From Tanypteryx hageni (lineage: Eukaryota; Arthropoda; Insecta; Odonata; Petaluridae), in assembly GCA_028673005.1 (NCBI GenBank), contig CM054116.1, positions 67,473,211 through 67,537,210 on the forward strand: DNA of 64,000 nucleotides, read 5' to 3'. Both the position numbers and the translations under genes were made by a program. Shown here piece after piece: positions 24,807-35,550 of the stretch. Position 1 is the first letter of the stretch, and the number at the start of each line of letters is the position of its first letter. The notes under the pieces were generated by a model. It was not told where the DNA came from, ran no database searches, and saw nothing but the letters and a program-made list of their open reading frames with translations.

Positions 24807-26849
24807 GTAAGTGATCAGTGGACGCCCACACAACACCAAGTTGCCACCCATTATATAATTAAAACATACGTAAATTTTATTTATATTAATATCTCGGGAA
24901 GAGTAAAAAAAACGCGAACACAAAAACAGCTTGCATATCAAGACACTTCATCTCTCCTTCTAAACGATGACGCAGTTAATTACGAGAACTGATTCTAGCT
25001 AGCGAGAAGAAATAAAATTTTACGCAATAATCTTAGAATTACCCAAGGGAGAATACGTATCCATAATCGCCCACTCGATAAAAAACCGAAACAATTATAA
25101 AGAAAACGAAGAGGACGAAATAAATGGCCTCGGGATAGAGAGGGAAGGGGGATCCCAGCTGCTGACGGAAAAGCTTTAATCCCTCGTCAGATAAGTATCG
25201 CGGGAAAGTGAGCGAATGAAAATAAAAAAAGAGAAACATTTCTTCTCATCCCCGTCACGGGACAGCTCTCCCCCAAATGGGAAGGATTTACTATTTTTTC
25301 CTCTTGCCTTCAAGACATTGGGTCGAATCCAATAAAAAAATGTGTACCATAATCCAAGTGGGCACCCAAAGGGGCGACTCAGTCTAACTCTCTTACTCTT
25401 TGCCTCGCAACCCTCTTCCACTCCTCTCTTTCCCTTCAACCTTGATCCCGTTGTCATGGAGAAAAAGGGGGAGAGACCGAGGCGGTTGCCACAGAGATTT
25501 TTATGTATCTAGTAGAGTCGAGAAGGAGTGGGAAAGGGGGAGAACGAGATTGAAAAGAAAAAGGGAGGGATTGGAACGAACTGGGCCAACCGCTTCCTAC
25601 GAAACCTCGGTCAGGGACGTCTCGGCCAACAATCCGCCGGGTCTTGTCTCAAAGTATGTACTGTCTGCTAAGGCACAATGGAGTCTTAAATCTGGAGGAA
25701 AGAGACGACGCGTCGATCGTTTTCCTGGGCGATGCGAGTCTTTTTCTCTCTCTCTTTCTCGCTCGAACGAAAGCGGTCTCTAGCGACGAACGGATGATTC
25801 ACGAGGACCTCTTTCGTAGGAGCGCTAGCGTTTTCTGACGGTTTCCGGATTATCGACGAATCAGGCGGAAGAGATCGGTCTGGTGAGGGTGAAGGGATAG
25901 GGGAGAGGGAGGGTGTTTCAGAGGTTTAAGGTGCCGCGTAAGGGTGGAGCATTCGGCGAGGTGGAGAGGAAGAAAAAAAATCATTTTTTTATTTTTCGGA
26001 AAAAAAAACGGAGGGTGGTATCGAAATCATAAAGGGGATGGATACCTTTTCTTCCCCACCGAAGCCCTTTGGCTTGGAAATGTCGATGAAGGGGATATAG
26101 GATACTTTATGGAATTATCGATCGATCATGGAGGGAAACGGCTTAAAGTCCGGAGTCGATGTTTGGCGATAAAGGGCGGAAACAGCGGACGTATCTAGAT
26201 TCGAAATAAAAAAATCTGACGCGAATTTTCGGTATCGCGAGGGTATTAGGCCGTTGATATGGTGCGGAGGTTTGGCATTTTTATATTTTTATGGACATTC
26301 CGTAAGGAGATCATATTCATGTGAGATTTAAGCAGATATATTGGCCGTCGTTAGACACTAAAGAATCGTCGGCTTTGCTGCTCGGAAGTATGCGGAGATT
26401 TGATGCTTCATCTTACCTTTGGTGTGATATAAAAGTTTCGGCAATTATAGGTAATATCATATATCGTGGCTGTTGGACTGAAAACTTTACTTTCGTTGTT
26501 GAATTTTTTGGGGTAAAAGAGGTTCGGTATAAATTTCGATCAACAATATAAAGATAATTTATTTCATAAAAAACATTTAAAGGTTCCGAAATTTCAAATA
26601 TATAAAAATATTTTGAAATAGCGAAGAATGCAATTAAAATATCTCTCTCAAAAGTTATTTACTTGAATCATAAATTCTATGAATTTCTACTGCTTAGTCA
26701 TTACTATAAATTATGTGGTGAGTATAAAACAATAAAACATTTTTTTATGAGTCCCTACGAAATCACATTAAAAAACAAAATCAGTGTTGCCAGAGATCTC
26801 GAGATTGTGAGTAATCTGTTTATGTTTAGTAATAGTAAACAAATAGTAA
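24807..26849. other. Non-coding stretch, partly GC/CpG-rich
   Basis: From about 25120 to 26200 the sequence is CpG-rich and opens several overlapping frames (the longest is 127 codons at 25400-25783). None shows a recognisable domain, and they overlap each other on both strands. From 26520 it becomes AT-rich up to the mariner-type element. Confidence 0.4.
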
Positions 26850-26851
26850 TA

Positions 26852-28143
26852 CAGGGTGATAATTTTAAATGAGAACTCATTAAAATTTTAATAACTTCGA
26901 ATAAAAGAGTGCTAGAGACATGAAATTTAGAAGTAACTACCTTTATTGTCTGACATTACTTACATTGTCACAAATAATGTTGAAAATGACCACCAGCATG
27001 CATGCATAACTGAGCACAACGAAACTTGTTCAAAGACACTGCCTGCCACATGACGGGTGTGATGTTGGAAATGATGTGGGATATGTTGGTTTTCAATTAA
27101 TTCAGAATGTGTGGATTGCTGTTGTAGGCATTGTCTTTGATAAAACCCCACAGAAAGAAGTCTAACGGTGACAAATCTGGCGAGGGTGGCGGCCATATTC
27201 CTTTTGACATTGAGATATCTGAACAAGAGGGATAGCTCAGCCGTATACGCCCATGACTTGTTGCAGCATCTTGCTGAAACCGTTCTTTAACAATCTCCTC
27301 TTCAGTGAAGTGTCCCATGAATTCATGGACTATGTCAATGTACCGCTCAGAGTTTATGGTGTCTGTGAAAAAGATGGGCCCAACAATCCTGCGGCACACC
27401 ACACACCAATGTGTAGAGGAGTTTCGTGCGCCGCATGGAGATTTTTCGTACACCATAGACGAGTATTATGAGAGTTATCATACACTGTAAGATGAAACCA
27501 AGCCTAATCTGAGAAGAAAGTTTAGTCTAACATGTGAGGGTCTTCATCCTCTTTTTCCAGTAACCATTCACAGTAATGGCTTCATTTTTCATAGTCTGGT
27601 GGCAACATATGATGCATGACGTGCACTTTGTACGGAAACATTTTTAATTTCTTCACTGCTGTATGACAACTGTCATAGGATATTCCTGTTTATTGTGCAA
27701 GTATCTGTAGTAACTTGTGTGGACTTGCTGTCAGGCTCTCACTAAACTGTGCTAAATGATTCTCAGTCAGAACAGTCGATGAAGGGACACAACTCACAAC
27801 ATTCACATTTCCAGACTCCCTGGATATTTTCCCAAGGTTCCATATCACAGACTTCATTGGCGCCTTACGACATCCAAATTGCCGACAGAAATCATCCTGA
27901 GTAGTATTAAACGACTCTGATTTGGGGCAACGTTCCACCATAAACACTTGCTCCTTTGCATTGAACGCCATGTTTGTTTACTGCTTGCACTGCGCATGCA
28001 CATTCGTAATGTCGCAGGCTGCCTAGAGATAATGACACCATGCAGACAATAAAGATTGTTAATTCTAAATTTCATGTCTCTAGCACTCTTTTACTCGAAG
28101 TTATTAAATTTTCCATTGGTTCTCATTTAAAATGGTCACCCTG
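26852..28143 (-). mobile_element. Mariner-type DNA transposon, full length with both terminal inverted repeats
   Basis: The 1292-bp element is flanked by TA (26850-26851 and 28144-28145). Its ends are inverted repeats of roughly 80-90 bp: the left begins CAGGGTGATAATTTTAAATG and the right, on the minus strand, CAGGGTGACCATTTTAAATG. The match continues through a shared block (AGAGTGCTAGAGACATGAAA). The transposase runs on the minus strand and is broken. The long inverted repeats and TA target fit mariner/Tc1-superfamily elements with a DUF4817-type N-terminus common in insects. Confidence 0.93.
26968..27971 (-). pseudogene. DUF4817-type mariner transposase, inactivated
   Basis: The N-terminus (start ATG at 27971) is a helix-turn-helix DUF4817-like domain: a MAFNAKEQVFMVE start, RKAPMKSVIWNLGK, then SPHKLLQILAQ. 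The catalytic part contains TFFSD before AWFHL (first Asp), FQQDAATSH (second Asp) and SPDLSPLDFFLWG (third Asp about 35 residues on). The C-terminus is CMHAGGHFQHYL before TGA at 26968. Damage: an in-frame TAA after LAQ (27690-27692), TGA after PDYEK, TAA after HMLD, TAG right after the first catalytic Asp, a frameshift near 27385-27395 (between GVWCAA and RRIVGPIFF), and a TAA at 27097-27099. It cannot make an active enzyme; the original would have had about 335 residues. Confidence 0.93.
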
Positions 28144-28145
28144 TA

Positions 28146-28506
28146 CTTTAAACAGAGAATGCTTTTGGCTAAGAAAATATTTTCCATAAAATATGCGAAA
28201 CATTTTTATTGGGAAATTTTCTTCTTCATTGTAAAAACCAATAGTTTCGTAGGTCAAATTGGTTAAAAAATGAAAAACTATAAAAATAAAACTTTTTATC
28301 AACCAGAATAATGTTTAAAATCAACCAGTGTGTTTATATTATCATTTACATGTTACAGTTGGCATATCTAACTCCAATAGCGACCGATACGCAATCTAAT
28401 TTGCTACTCTGCGGTAGAATCGACAATTGGTGAATGATCATGAAAGACGACTGCTTCGTTACCGGAATTCGCCTGGGTTTTCCTTGGTCATTTCATGGGT
28501 GCAGGA
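28146..28506. other. Non-coding spacer
   Basis: AT-rich sequence between the mariner-type element and the small hAT MITE; nothing recognised. Confidence 0.5.
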
Positions 28507-28662
28507 CAGTGGCGTATCGGAAAATGTGTTTGCCCCCCCCCCTCCAAAACAAAACTGAAGTCGCGGAAAATTTTTTAAGGGCTTAACGAAAAAAATATGG
28601 GCCCGCTTTGGCCATGGGTCCACCCGCCACGCGGGGGTTGCGAGGTGTCCAGTACGCCACTG
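28507..28662. mobile_element. Short non-autonomous hAT element (156 bp)
   Basis: The ends CAGTGGCGTATCGGA (left) and CAGTGGCGTACTGGA (right, minus strand) form terminal inverted repeats. Flanking 8-mers GTGCAGGA (28499-28506) and TTTCAGGA (28663-28670) agree at six of eight positions, as expected of a decayed hAT target duplication. The interior carries a run of ten C residues and a GC-rich patch (CCCGCCACGCGGGGG). Confidence 0.82.
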
Positions 28663-29425
28663 TTTCAGGATATATACAGATGATCTCTGGCAAAATGCGT
28701 ATTGACGTCACATTTACAGATTGTCGGGAAAGAAATGGAGGTTTTAGACAAATACAGTAGAACGCCGATTATCCGAATGTCCAATTGTGCTAATAAAATC
28801 TAAATTTCAGCACTGATAAATGCTTTTTTAATCCTTACACTCCTACATTTATTATATCCGAATAAGGGTTCATGCAACTGCCCTGAAAAAAACTTTCTTC
28901 CCAGTCTCCTGCATTTGTAATCCCCTCTTCGCCTTAAAACACTCCAAACACCTGGATGCTCTTCTTTGCTAAACTACATACAATATGTGTCCCACCCACT
29001 TTAGGCATCATCTAAGGACATGTGTTTGAAAGTTATAAATGCTATTTTTGTCGGTATTTTCCTTCTTTTGGAGAGATTAGTGCAGATTTTATGGCCCTGG
29101 CGATTGTTTTAAAAACCATATAATTGGGAATGAGCTTTTCTCACATACCCGATATTATTATTTACTTTTAATTATTCTTCTTAATCGGCCTCGCCGAGGT
29201 TTTACTATTTTTGAATTTTTTTGACCTCGGTTTGTTTTGTATTTTTATTTACAAGGGTCACTGTAGTTTTTTCGCATACCCGATCTGTGTGAATGTTGAG
29301 TGTGTTTGGAGGCCCCTGGCGTGGAGGAGTATCCAGTAAACCTTGGTTGGCTGACCTGCTGTCCATGGCGCTGACCTTAAAAAAAGCCCTTAAACAGCAG
29401 CTCGAGTATCTAGATGTATGGGTGA

Positions 29426-29429
<4 letters not shown>

Positions 29430-29462
<33 letters not shown>
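29430..29462. repeat. (TA)n microsatellite
   Basis: About 33 bp of TA lie immediately before the Penelope-like hairpin motif. Confidence 0.95.
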
Positions 29463-29467
<5 letters not shown>

Positions 29468-29470
29468 TAG

Positions 29471-29494
29471 CTGAAGAAGGAGTAGTTCCGAAAG
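29471..29494 (+). promoter_or_regulatory. Structured motif A: CTGAAGA - hairpin - GAAA (hammerhead-core-like)
   Basis: CTGAAGA is followed by A, a short GGA/TCC hairpin with a small loop, then GAAAG. The order CUGANGA, stem, GAAA equals the conserved core of a hammerhead ribozyme except for one extra base before the stem. Outer bases AGCT on both sides can also pair. Function is inferred, not shown. Confidence 0.5.
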
Positions 29495-29958
29495 CTTTAC
29501 GTTTGTGATGTTTCTGTGTTTTTGTGTTATTTTACGTGTGTCGCTTCGACATCCCCGGGGCCTCGCCAACCTGAAGTGCTCACTGGGTTTCCTCATCCCA
29601 ACACCTTGTTGACATCCATATATTCATTTTACCTTTCCTTTTCCGTAAGTTGTTATATATATATACACACATATATCGGATTTTCATCAATTAACTTATA
29701 TTAAATGCATATTATAAGGTGATTTATTATTTGCATAATGATGCCATATTTTGAAATACGTGTGGTATTACGCATACCAACCAGCAGCAGAAAAAAATCA
29801 TATGACTATAGCAATTGCGCTTTGTGATACCTTGAAATCTAAAACCATGCGTTTATTTTTAAACTCACTGTTGCCCTTTCTATATTTAAATTATCCAAAT
29901 TTTCGATTAGTAGAACGATTTTTGATCACAATTAGTTCGGATAATCGGAGTTTTACTC

Positions 29959-31196
29959 GCTTTAAATGGGGTCTTAAGGAATAGTATGAAATTCGAGGAC
30001 GAAAATAATTCATTTAATTAATTTTTCCCCCGCTTGTAACTAAGCTGACAAAGGAATTTGCATCCGATAACCTTTCTTTAACCTCGGAGGAAGAATTAAT
30101 ACTACTGATCGACATATGGATCACCGGGGGAAGCACACACTGGACAGCATGCATTGCACCATTACCGTTCACACACCCTTTTCCTCTCTCATAAACCCAT
30201 GTATCAGCGTGTATACTTGGAAAGTGCACTTACTCAAAGTTCTCCATGACGTAGTTAACTTAATCTGCGAATAGGATTCGTCTTGTATGCTGGCAGACCG
30301 ATAAAGTTCTGAGAACTCCTTTCAGTGGATTGGAAAGGGAAGTAGAGAACTTCCATCTGTCTTTGAGAAGTTTCGGCCAGATGAGTGGAAAGGAAGGTTC
30401 TATCATGAGTTAAAGAAATTATGGTAAACAATGGTGGCCCAAATTTAGGGTTCATTTTGTCTGGTCCATTTAACCGAAATAATGCGCGTGATAGAAACTT
30501 AATTTTCATGACACAAATGAATTTCTTCGAAATCGGAATTTCATTCGTTAATTTAATAGAAAAGGCGGCAAATTTTTTATTGACTCAAATAAATAAGCGC
30601 ACGGTAAAAATAACTACTGTGGTATATATAATTGGCATTAAAGTTCGTCTTAGACTTGGCTAGTTAGAAACTTATAGAATTCTCAAAAGCAGTAGCTTAA
30701 ATGAAATGAATTGTTTTGTAAATACAAACGCATCCTTTATTAAATTGCTGAAGCCTTTGGCCGCAATGGCAGTCTGCAGCCTCAGTTTACAAGACAAATT
30801 AATTGCCTATACGAATTAGGAAAACTAAAATGTTTCTATTTACCAAAGAGATATTGATTTTAGACAGTATAACTCTATGTGAGCAGATGCACAAGGACTT
30901 CCAGTTACCACAGGCATATACAGCGGACATTTAAAATTACTTTAAAAAGTTAGAGTTGTTGTTGAGCCTACTCTAAAATAATATCAGAATGTGATGTACC
31001 GAGTAGATGTCAGATTTTAATTCGTTGAGCATATCACAGACTCGTACATAAAAATTTAACATCAACTCTGAGATGTAATTGAGGATTTTGTTGGACGATC
31101 CTTGTGGAAGACATCTTTTGGAGAGGGGTTTTACCTGTTTTGTTGTAGCCCTACCTAAAACAGAAATATCCATTCCGAAAACAGGAGAGATATTTC
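29959..31196. other. Non-coding stretch, nothing recognised
   Basis: Only chance ORFs; no element ends identified. Confidence 0.5.
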
Positions 31197-31262
31197 GATG
31201 GCTTAGCGACAGAATATCCTCCCGGCTTGTGGAAGACCCAGGTTCAATTACCGATTAAGGAA
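31197..31262 (+). repeat. tRNA-like sequence, probable SINE head or tRNA relic
   Basis: GATGGCTTAGCGACAGAAT resembles a tRNA D-arm/A box, and GACCCAGGTTCAATTACC about 20 bp later resembles the T-arm/B box (GGTTCRANYCC). The order and spacing fit a Gly/Val-type tRNA, but the acceptor stem does not pair well, so a functional tRNA is unlikely. The 3' end of a SINE could not be delimited. Confidence 0.5.
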
Positions 31263-33047
31263 GACTCTTATAATCTGAGAATGTTTAACGCCACACTATT
31301 CTTACATAAATAAAACGTAACCTTTAAGCTCAGTTCAATGCCGATCGCTATCTATTTTCCAAGATTATTAGACAACGAGTTTATTGATTTTTATTTCTTT
31401 TTTTTTGTATTTTGGGAGATGATTATAGTTGATTATGACCTAGAAAATCGCAAGAGAACCGATTTAAAATTAAGGATCGAAACACTAACACCCGATTGCT
31501 CCCGCTCGGCGAGTGACCCGATAGAGATGAACTCATACGTGCATTTGCATCGAGCGACAATACACGAACATTCTACGCAGACCTCGGAGCAAAACAGTTC
31601 TACGAGAGCTCGAATCAATATTCGATAATCCATTATAACTGTTAAACGAAGAGTAAAAAAAATCGAATCGATAATCGATGTACCTAACCTTGCGTTTCCG
31701 GAGATAGGAACTGCCATGTATCTTCTCCGACCTCGTAAAAAAAAAGAAAACAACCCATCCGACTACCAACCGCGCTCCAAACGGGGTTATTACGGGGCAT
31801 GTGACAATGTTTAGGCGAATTCCCAGAAAAGATAAAACCCCTTTTGTCTTCCACCATCCGACGTGTACATATATCACCTACTTGCTAAACCCTACTCCCC
31901 TTTCCCCCGATACTCGGAATCCACGGACCGTAACTTCTGCTCCTGCAGGGGCAAAAGGGTGGAGGCGGGAGGAGGAAGGATGGAAGGGAGCAGAGGTGGA
32001 GGGGACTGTGTAGGGTAGAGGGAGTGTAGCTTTCTCTTCGCGGAAAAGGCCAAGGCTGGCCGTTTACCTCCAGCGCGCGAGAGAGGCGGAAAGGACATGC
32101 GAAGGGAAAGGGCTCTCTTATCCGGCATAAAAGGTCCTCAAAGGGTCATTGAATAAAGAATGTTTGGAATGCCACAGAGGCCTTTTTTCGGAGACCGAAG
32201 AAAGGAGAAAAAACACTGTAGGCTAGCTGGGTAAGTTGCACATTCGAGCCAGAAGGGAAGAGGCTTTTGGTCAGCGGAGAAGGAGAAGCGAATAATAGGA
32301 TGTGTCACTGGGAGTATGCGATATGGTTTCTTTTCGCTCTGCGTAAGCTTAGCGATTATTTGCACTATAATATATTCTGGAGCTGAGGTTTGAAAGATAT
32401 CTAACGGCAAAAAACGATTATACGTATATCAAGCTTTAATATCTAAACAACCAAATAAATAGTATATCGACACGAAATATTTGTTAAAATAAAAATATAA
32501 AATGACAAATCGATAAATGTATATTTATTTTATATGTACATTTATATGTATTTGTAGAGGATGATATCGTCGCTTGAAAATATTTTTCAAGTATACAAAT
32601 CGGTGAATGTATAGAAAGAGCAAGAATAATACCAGATTAACATAAATTCAAAGTAAATGTCCAATCCAGAGCAATACGGCGAAAGAAACTGAGGGAATTA
32701 ATTATCCAGAAATTTGCATTTGAAAATTCAGTTCTATTATAATCAAGAGTCTAACTTGAGCTCTGAGAGTTACCAGGGGAGGGGGTACGATACAAAATCA
32801 CATACAAGAATGGACCGAGAGGAATGGCAAATACTGCGGTTGTGTACAATTTAGTTACGTTTGTATTCAGTGATTGCCTGTAGCCTTTTTAGAGAGGTAT
32901 CCCACATTTAATTTTTCTTAGCTCTCAGAGTTCTATTTAAAATACGCCGACTATAGTGACATGAGAAAATTTGGTTTGAAAAGAAAGGTTAGATTACTTA
33001 TCTACTAACGGCGTATATGCATAATCGAGTTGCCAATTTTAAACATT
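31263..33047. other. Non-coding stretch, nothing recognised
   Basis: Contains a GGA/GAGG-rich patch at about 31955-32020. ORFs up to 114 codons overlap on both strands and have no recognisable domain. Confidence 0.5.
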
Positions 33048-33448
33048 GAATACAAAATTTGAAACTCCAACACCGTAAAATGATCCAGATTCGTCTATAA
33101 CAAAAGGGGTTAAAAGATGTTAAAGATTAAAAAAGGTACTTACAAGTTTGCAGGAAAGAACCGGCCCGCAAGGCTTATTTGTCAGGTGGTGTCAAAAAAC
33201 TGGAAAGGGGGGGGACACACGCACCCAAGCACATACACTTGCAAACTCTGGAAGTTACAAGATACGTATTTCAGAAGCTATGCTTCCATCTTCAGTAGTT
33301 AAAATCACACCTGACAAATAAGCCTTGCGGGCCACTTCTTTCCTGCAAACTTGTAAGTAACTTTTTTAATCTTTTAACATTTTTTAACCCCTTTTATTAT
33401 AGACAAATCTGGATCATTTTACGGCGTTGAAGTTTCAAAATTTTTATT
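33048..33448. repeat. Large foldback: inverted repeat with arms of about 145 bp
   Basis: The left arm (33048-33192) and right arm (33305-33448) are inverted copies, about 90% identical. Landmarks are CCGTAAAATGATCCAGATT, CAAAAGGGGTTAAAA, CTTACAAGTTTGCAGGAAAG and CTTATTTGTCAGGTG. The 110-bp centre holds a G8 run, CA-rich sequence and the Penelope-type hairpin motif on the minus strand. The arrangement fits two inverted solo tails of a Penelope-like element or a foldback element. Confidence 0.92.
33269..33295 (-). promoter_or_regulatory. Structured motif B: CTGAAGA - hairpin - GAAA
   Basis: Read on the minus strand: CTGAAGA, one T, a GGAAGC / GCTTCT stem closed by ATA, then GAAA. Same layout as motifs A, C and E. 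It lies between the arms of the 33-kb foldback. Confidence 0.5.
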
Positions 33449-34159
33449 CCACGTTAATTCGCCGTAGTCTCCATGTCCAACTATAACAATTTTAAACATT
33501 ATAAATTCCTCTATACTGCCCACAACAGCTCCTTTATAGCACGATTGAGACATTCTTCGCTGGAGAGGGAACTCACGAAAGCGTTCAACTTGCCCGAAAG
33601 CGCGTCTTATCCTGATCAGCGAATCGTCGAAAAGAATGCATTAAAGACGACAGCGCAGCGTGAATAACGAGAGATACCAAAAACGAAGTTTGATGGTGGC
33701 AGGGAAAAAGGAGGAGGAACAGCATTGGCGGGGAGAATCTGAATCTCCTTTCTCTCCCATCCCTCTCTTCCCATCTCACTCTCTTTCTCGCTATTATGTT
33801 TAATGAAGATCCGGGAATTCAAACAGCTCTCTCTCTCTCCTTCTCTCACTTCACGACAAATGTGTGCGAAGAAGGGGAAGACACCGCCTTTCTCAGCACG
33901 ACCTCATTAACCCCGTCATTAAGAAAACCTTCAGCGTATGTGTATGTGCGTGTGCTTATGAGGGTGAGAAAGAGAGAGATATAGTAGGGAAAAAGAAAGG
34001 AAGATGGCAGGGGTACGTGCTGAGTGAGAAGAGAAAAGAGGAGAGGTGGAGACTGAAACCATACCAAATTACCGAGATTTAACGCCCTTAGCGAAGAATG
34101 ATGGCGTGAGATAGGGGAAAAGGAAAATGCAAGGAAATGGTACGATATATATATATATA
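33449..34159. other. Non-coding stretch with CT runs and a (TA)n lead-in
   Basis: CT-rich patches at 33745-33790 and 33828-33848, purine-rich from 33960 to 34060 and a short (TA)n at 34145-34159. No gene recognised. Confidence 0.5.
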
Positions 34160-34318
34160 CAGAGTAGAACTTCAATAATTCGAACGTCTATAACTCGAAG
34201 TGAATTCATTTTATCGGACAAAATAGAAATGAGAAAAACGTATTTCCATAAGTCGAATTTTCTATAACTCCAATATTTTTTGTTTTCCTTGAATTTTGAC
34301 ATATGGAAGTTCCACTTA
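34160..34318. mobile_element. Small MITE inserted in a (TA)n microsatellite
   Basis: The left end is CAGAGTAGAACTTCAATAAT; the minus-strand right end is AAGTGGAACTTCCATATG. The termini share AGT-GAACTTC-ATA. TA repeats flank both sides (34145-34159 and 34319-34414), as expected if a TA-targeting pogo-like transposase inserted it into the microsatellite. No coding content. Confidence 0.6.
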
Positions 34319-34319
34319 T

Positions 34320-34414
<95 letters not shown>
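34319..34414. repeat. (TA)n microsatellite, about 95 bp
   Basis: Almost pure TA with one AAA interruption. It opens a spurious Tyr-Ile frame on the minus strand. Confidence 0.97.
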
Positions 34415-34418
<4 letters not shown>

Positions 34419-34616
34419 GCGCCAAACGTTTCCACAAAAATGGCAAAAGTTTATTTTCCCATAAATAAATATTAATTTAATATAAAAAAATTTAAGTTAT
34501 TGTTAATAAAAACGCTAATATTCTTTATAAAAATGTAGCAAAAATCATATTCTAGGTACACAAGGTGTTTCCTTAAAATTTTGCCATAGGCGCCATATCT
34601 CCCTGTTACGCCTCTG

Positions 34617-34624
34617 TATATATA

Positions 34625-34665
<41 letters not shown>
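34617..34665. repeat. (TA)n microsatellite at the 5' junction of the Penelope-like element
   Basis: About 49 bp of TA with one TT interruption. The Penelope-like frame becomes recognisable directly after it. Confidence 0.95.
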
Positions 34666-34670
<5 letters not shown>

Positions 34671-34760
34671 CCACCAATCTCGAACCCACCCTCGAAGACA
34701 GAAGTCCCTCTGACTCTCACCAGAACTTTTCACCCGGGGCTGCACGAAGCCCTAAATAAC

Positions 34761-35330
34761 ATGCTCGCGGCCGCCCATCCAATTCTCCTTAACACACCCA
34801 CAACTACGCTACTCTTCCCTAAGCCCCCTATGATATCCTTCCGCCGACCTAGTAGTCTTGGCGACCTGCTATGGCGCAAGGAACTCCCCACCGGTCTTCC
34901 ACCTTCCCCCGCAGGTTCCTCCCCTTGTAAAAGACCACATTGCCTCACTTGCCCCATCTTAGATACTTCTTCCTCATTTACCAGCCCCGTTACCCAAATC
35001 TCCTATCCTATCTTATCCCGCAGCACTTGTACCTCCAAAAACGTAATATATCTTCTTACCTGCACACAATACCCTGCGTTCTATGTAGGCCTCACAACCA
35101 CACCCCTTAACATCCGCATGAACGGCCATCGGAATAGCGTCTCTCTTAGGCGCCCCCTTCCGGTGGCCGACCATGCGTTAACCCACTCCCTTCCCTTCAA
35201 TAGCTGCTTCACAGTAAAAACTATTCGTGCTCTTCCAAGTAGTTTCCCCGCGCCACAACTCCGTCAATGGGAACTAGCCCATATTGACATCCTCCGCTCC
35301 CTCTCCTTACCAGGTTTAAACCTTCGCTAA
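34761..35330 (+). CDS. GIY-YIG endonuclease of a Penelope-like element (C-terminal part of the polyprotein)
   Basis: The frame runs to TAA at 35328-35330 and is open upstream of this ATG to about 34666 (HPGLHEALNN precedes it), so the Met is internal, not a true start. In order: the connector FRRPSSLGDLLWRKEL (residues 27-42), which marks the RT-endonuclease linker of Penelope-like proteins; a Cys cluster CKRPHCLTC (about residues 56-64); and the endonuclease core with VIYLLTC and FYVGLTTTPLNIRMNGHR (GIY-YIG half-motifs and catalytic Arg). The C-terminal RQWELAHIDILRSLSLPGLN has the expected acidic residue and GLN end. The enzyme nicks target DNA to prime reverse transcription. No stop or frameshift is seen in 189 codons, so the copy is young even though it lacks RT. 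Confidence 0.88.
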   Translation: MLAAAHPILLNTPTTTLLFPKPPMISFRRPSSLGDLLWRKELPTGLPPSPAGSSPCKRPHCLTCPILDTSSSFTSPVTQISYPILSRSTCTSKNVIYLLTCTQYPAFYVGLTTTPLNIRMNGHRNSVSLRRPLPVADHALTHSLPFNSCFTVKTIRALPSSFPAPQLRQWELAHIDILRSLSLPGLNLR

Positions 35331-35351
35331 CACTCCCACTCCAATCACCCT

Positions 35352-35438
35352 TTTTCCTTTCCTCTTACCCCTCTTTCCCCTTCCCCTTACCCCTCTTTTC
35401 CCTTCCCCTTACCCCTCTTTTCCCGAACCCCTACCTCG
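35352..35438 (+). repeat. 22-bp pyrimidine tandem repeat, about four units
   Basis: Unit TTTTCCCTTCCCCTTACCCC plus TC; three near-identical copies and a diverged fourth, between the endonuclease stop codon and the hairpin motif. Confidence 0.9.
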
Positions 35439-35474
35439 AGTGTTACGCTTATTTTAGTCTTCGTTTTTCTCTCG

Positions 35475-35502
35475 CTGAAGAAGGGCGTATGTTGCCCGAA
35501 AG
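35475..35502 (+). promoter_or_regulatory. Structured motif C: CTGAAGA - hairpin - GAAA
   Basis: CTGAAGA, one A, a perfect GGGC / GCCC stem with a 7-base loop, then GAAAG. It lies 145 bp after the endonuclease stop codon, which ties the motif to the Penelope-like family. This is the best-preserved stem of the five copies. Confidence 0.6.
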
Positions 35503-35550
35503 CTCCAAATTACAAGCCTTCCTCTATCGCTGTGGACGTCCACCACCGTA

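Larger units (their letters stand above)
29290..29645 (+). mobile_element. Penelope-like element tail (solo 3' fragment)
   Basis: The segment contains the 52-bp motif shared with 20.9 kb, a (TA)n run (29430-29462), the hairpin motif at 29471, then GTGCTCACTGGGTTTCC and CCAACACCTTGTTGAC with TTTCCTTTTCC. The last block also occurs in reverse orientation at about 35614-35675, just downstream of the Penelope endonuclease frame. No coding remnant is present, so this is a tail-only copy. Confidence 0.6.
28755..29958. mobile_element. Pogo/Tigger-like element interrupted by a Penelope-like tail
   Basis: The left end after TA is CAGTAGAACGCCGATTATCC, continuing GAAT. The minus-strand right end is CGAGTAAAACTCCGATTATC, continuing CGAAC. 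TAGAAC...CGATTATCCGAA is a familiar pogo/Tigger terminus. The 1.2-kb interior has no recognisable transposase. Between about 29290 and 29650 it holds sequence that belongs to the Penelope-like family seen at 35.5 kb, so I read it as an older DNA element hit by a later retroelement. The right target TA is not preserved. Confidence 0.6.

Noticed and set aside
25400..25783. 127-codon frame with a possible donor (GTATGT) inside
   Set aside because: CpG-rich low-complexity Arg/Ser sequence, overlapped by other frames; no acceptor or domain to support an exon.
34069..34446. Tyr-Ile repeat protein on the minus strand
   Set aside because: Simple translation of the (TA)n microsatellite.
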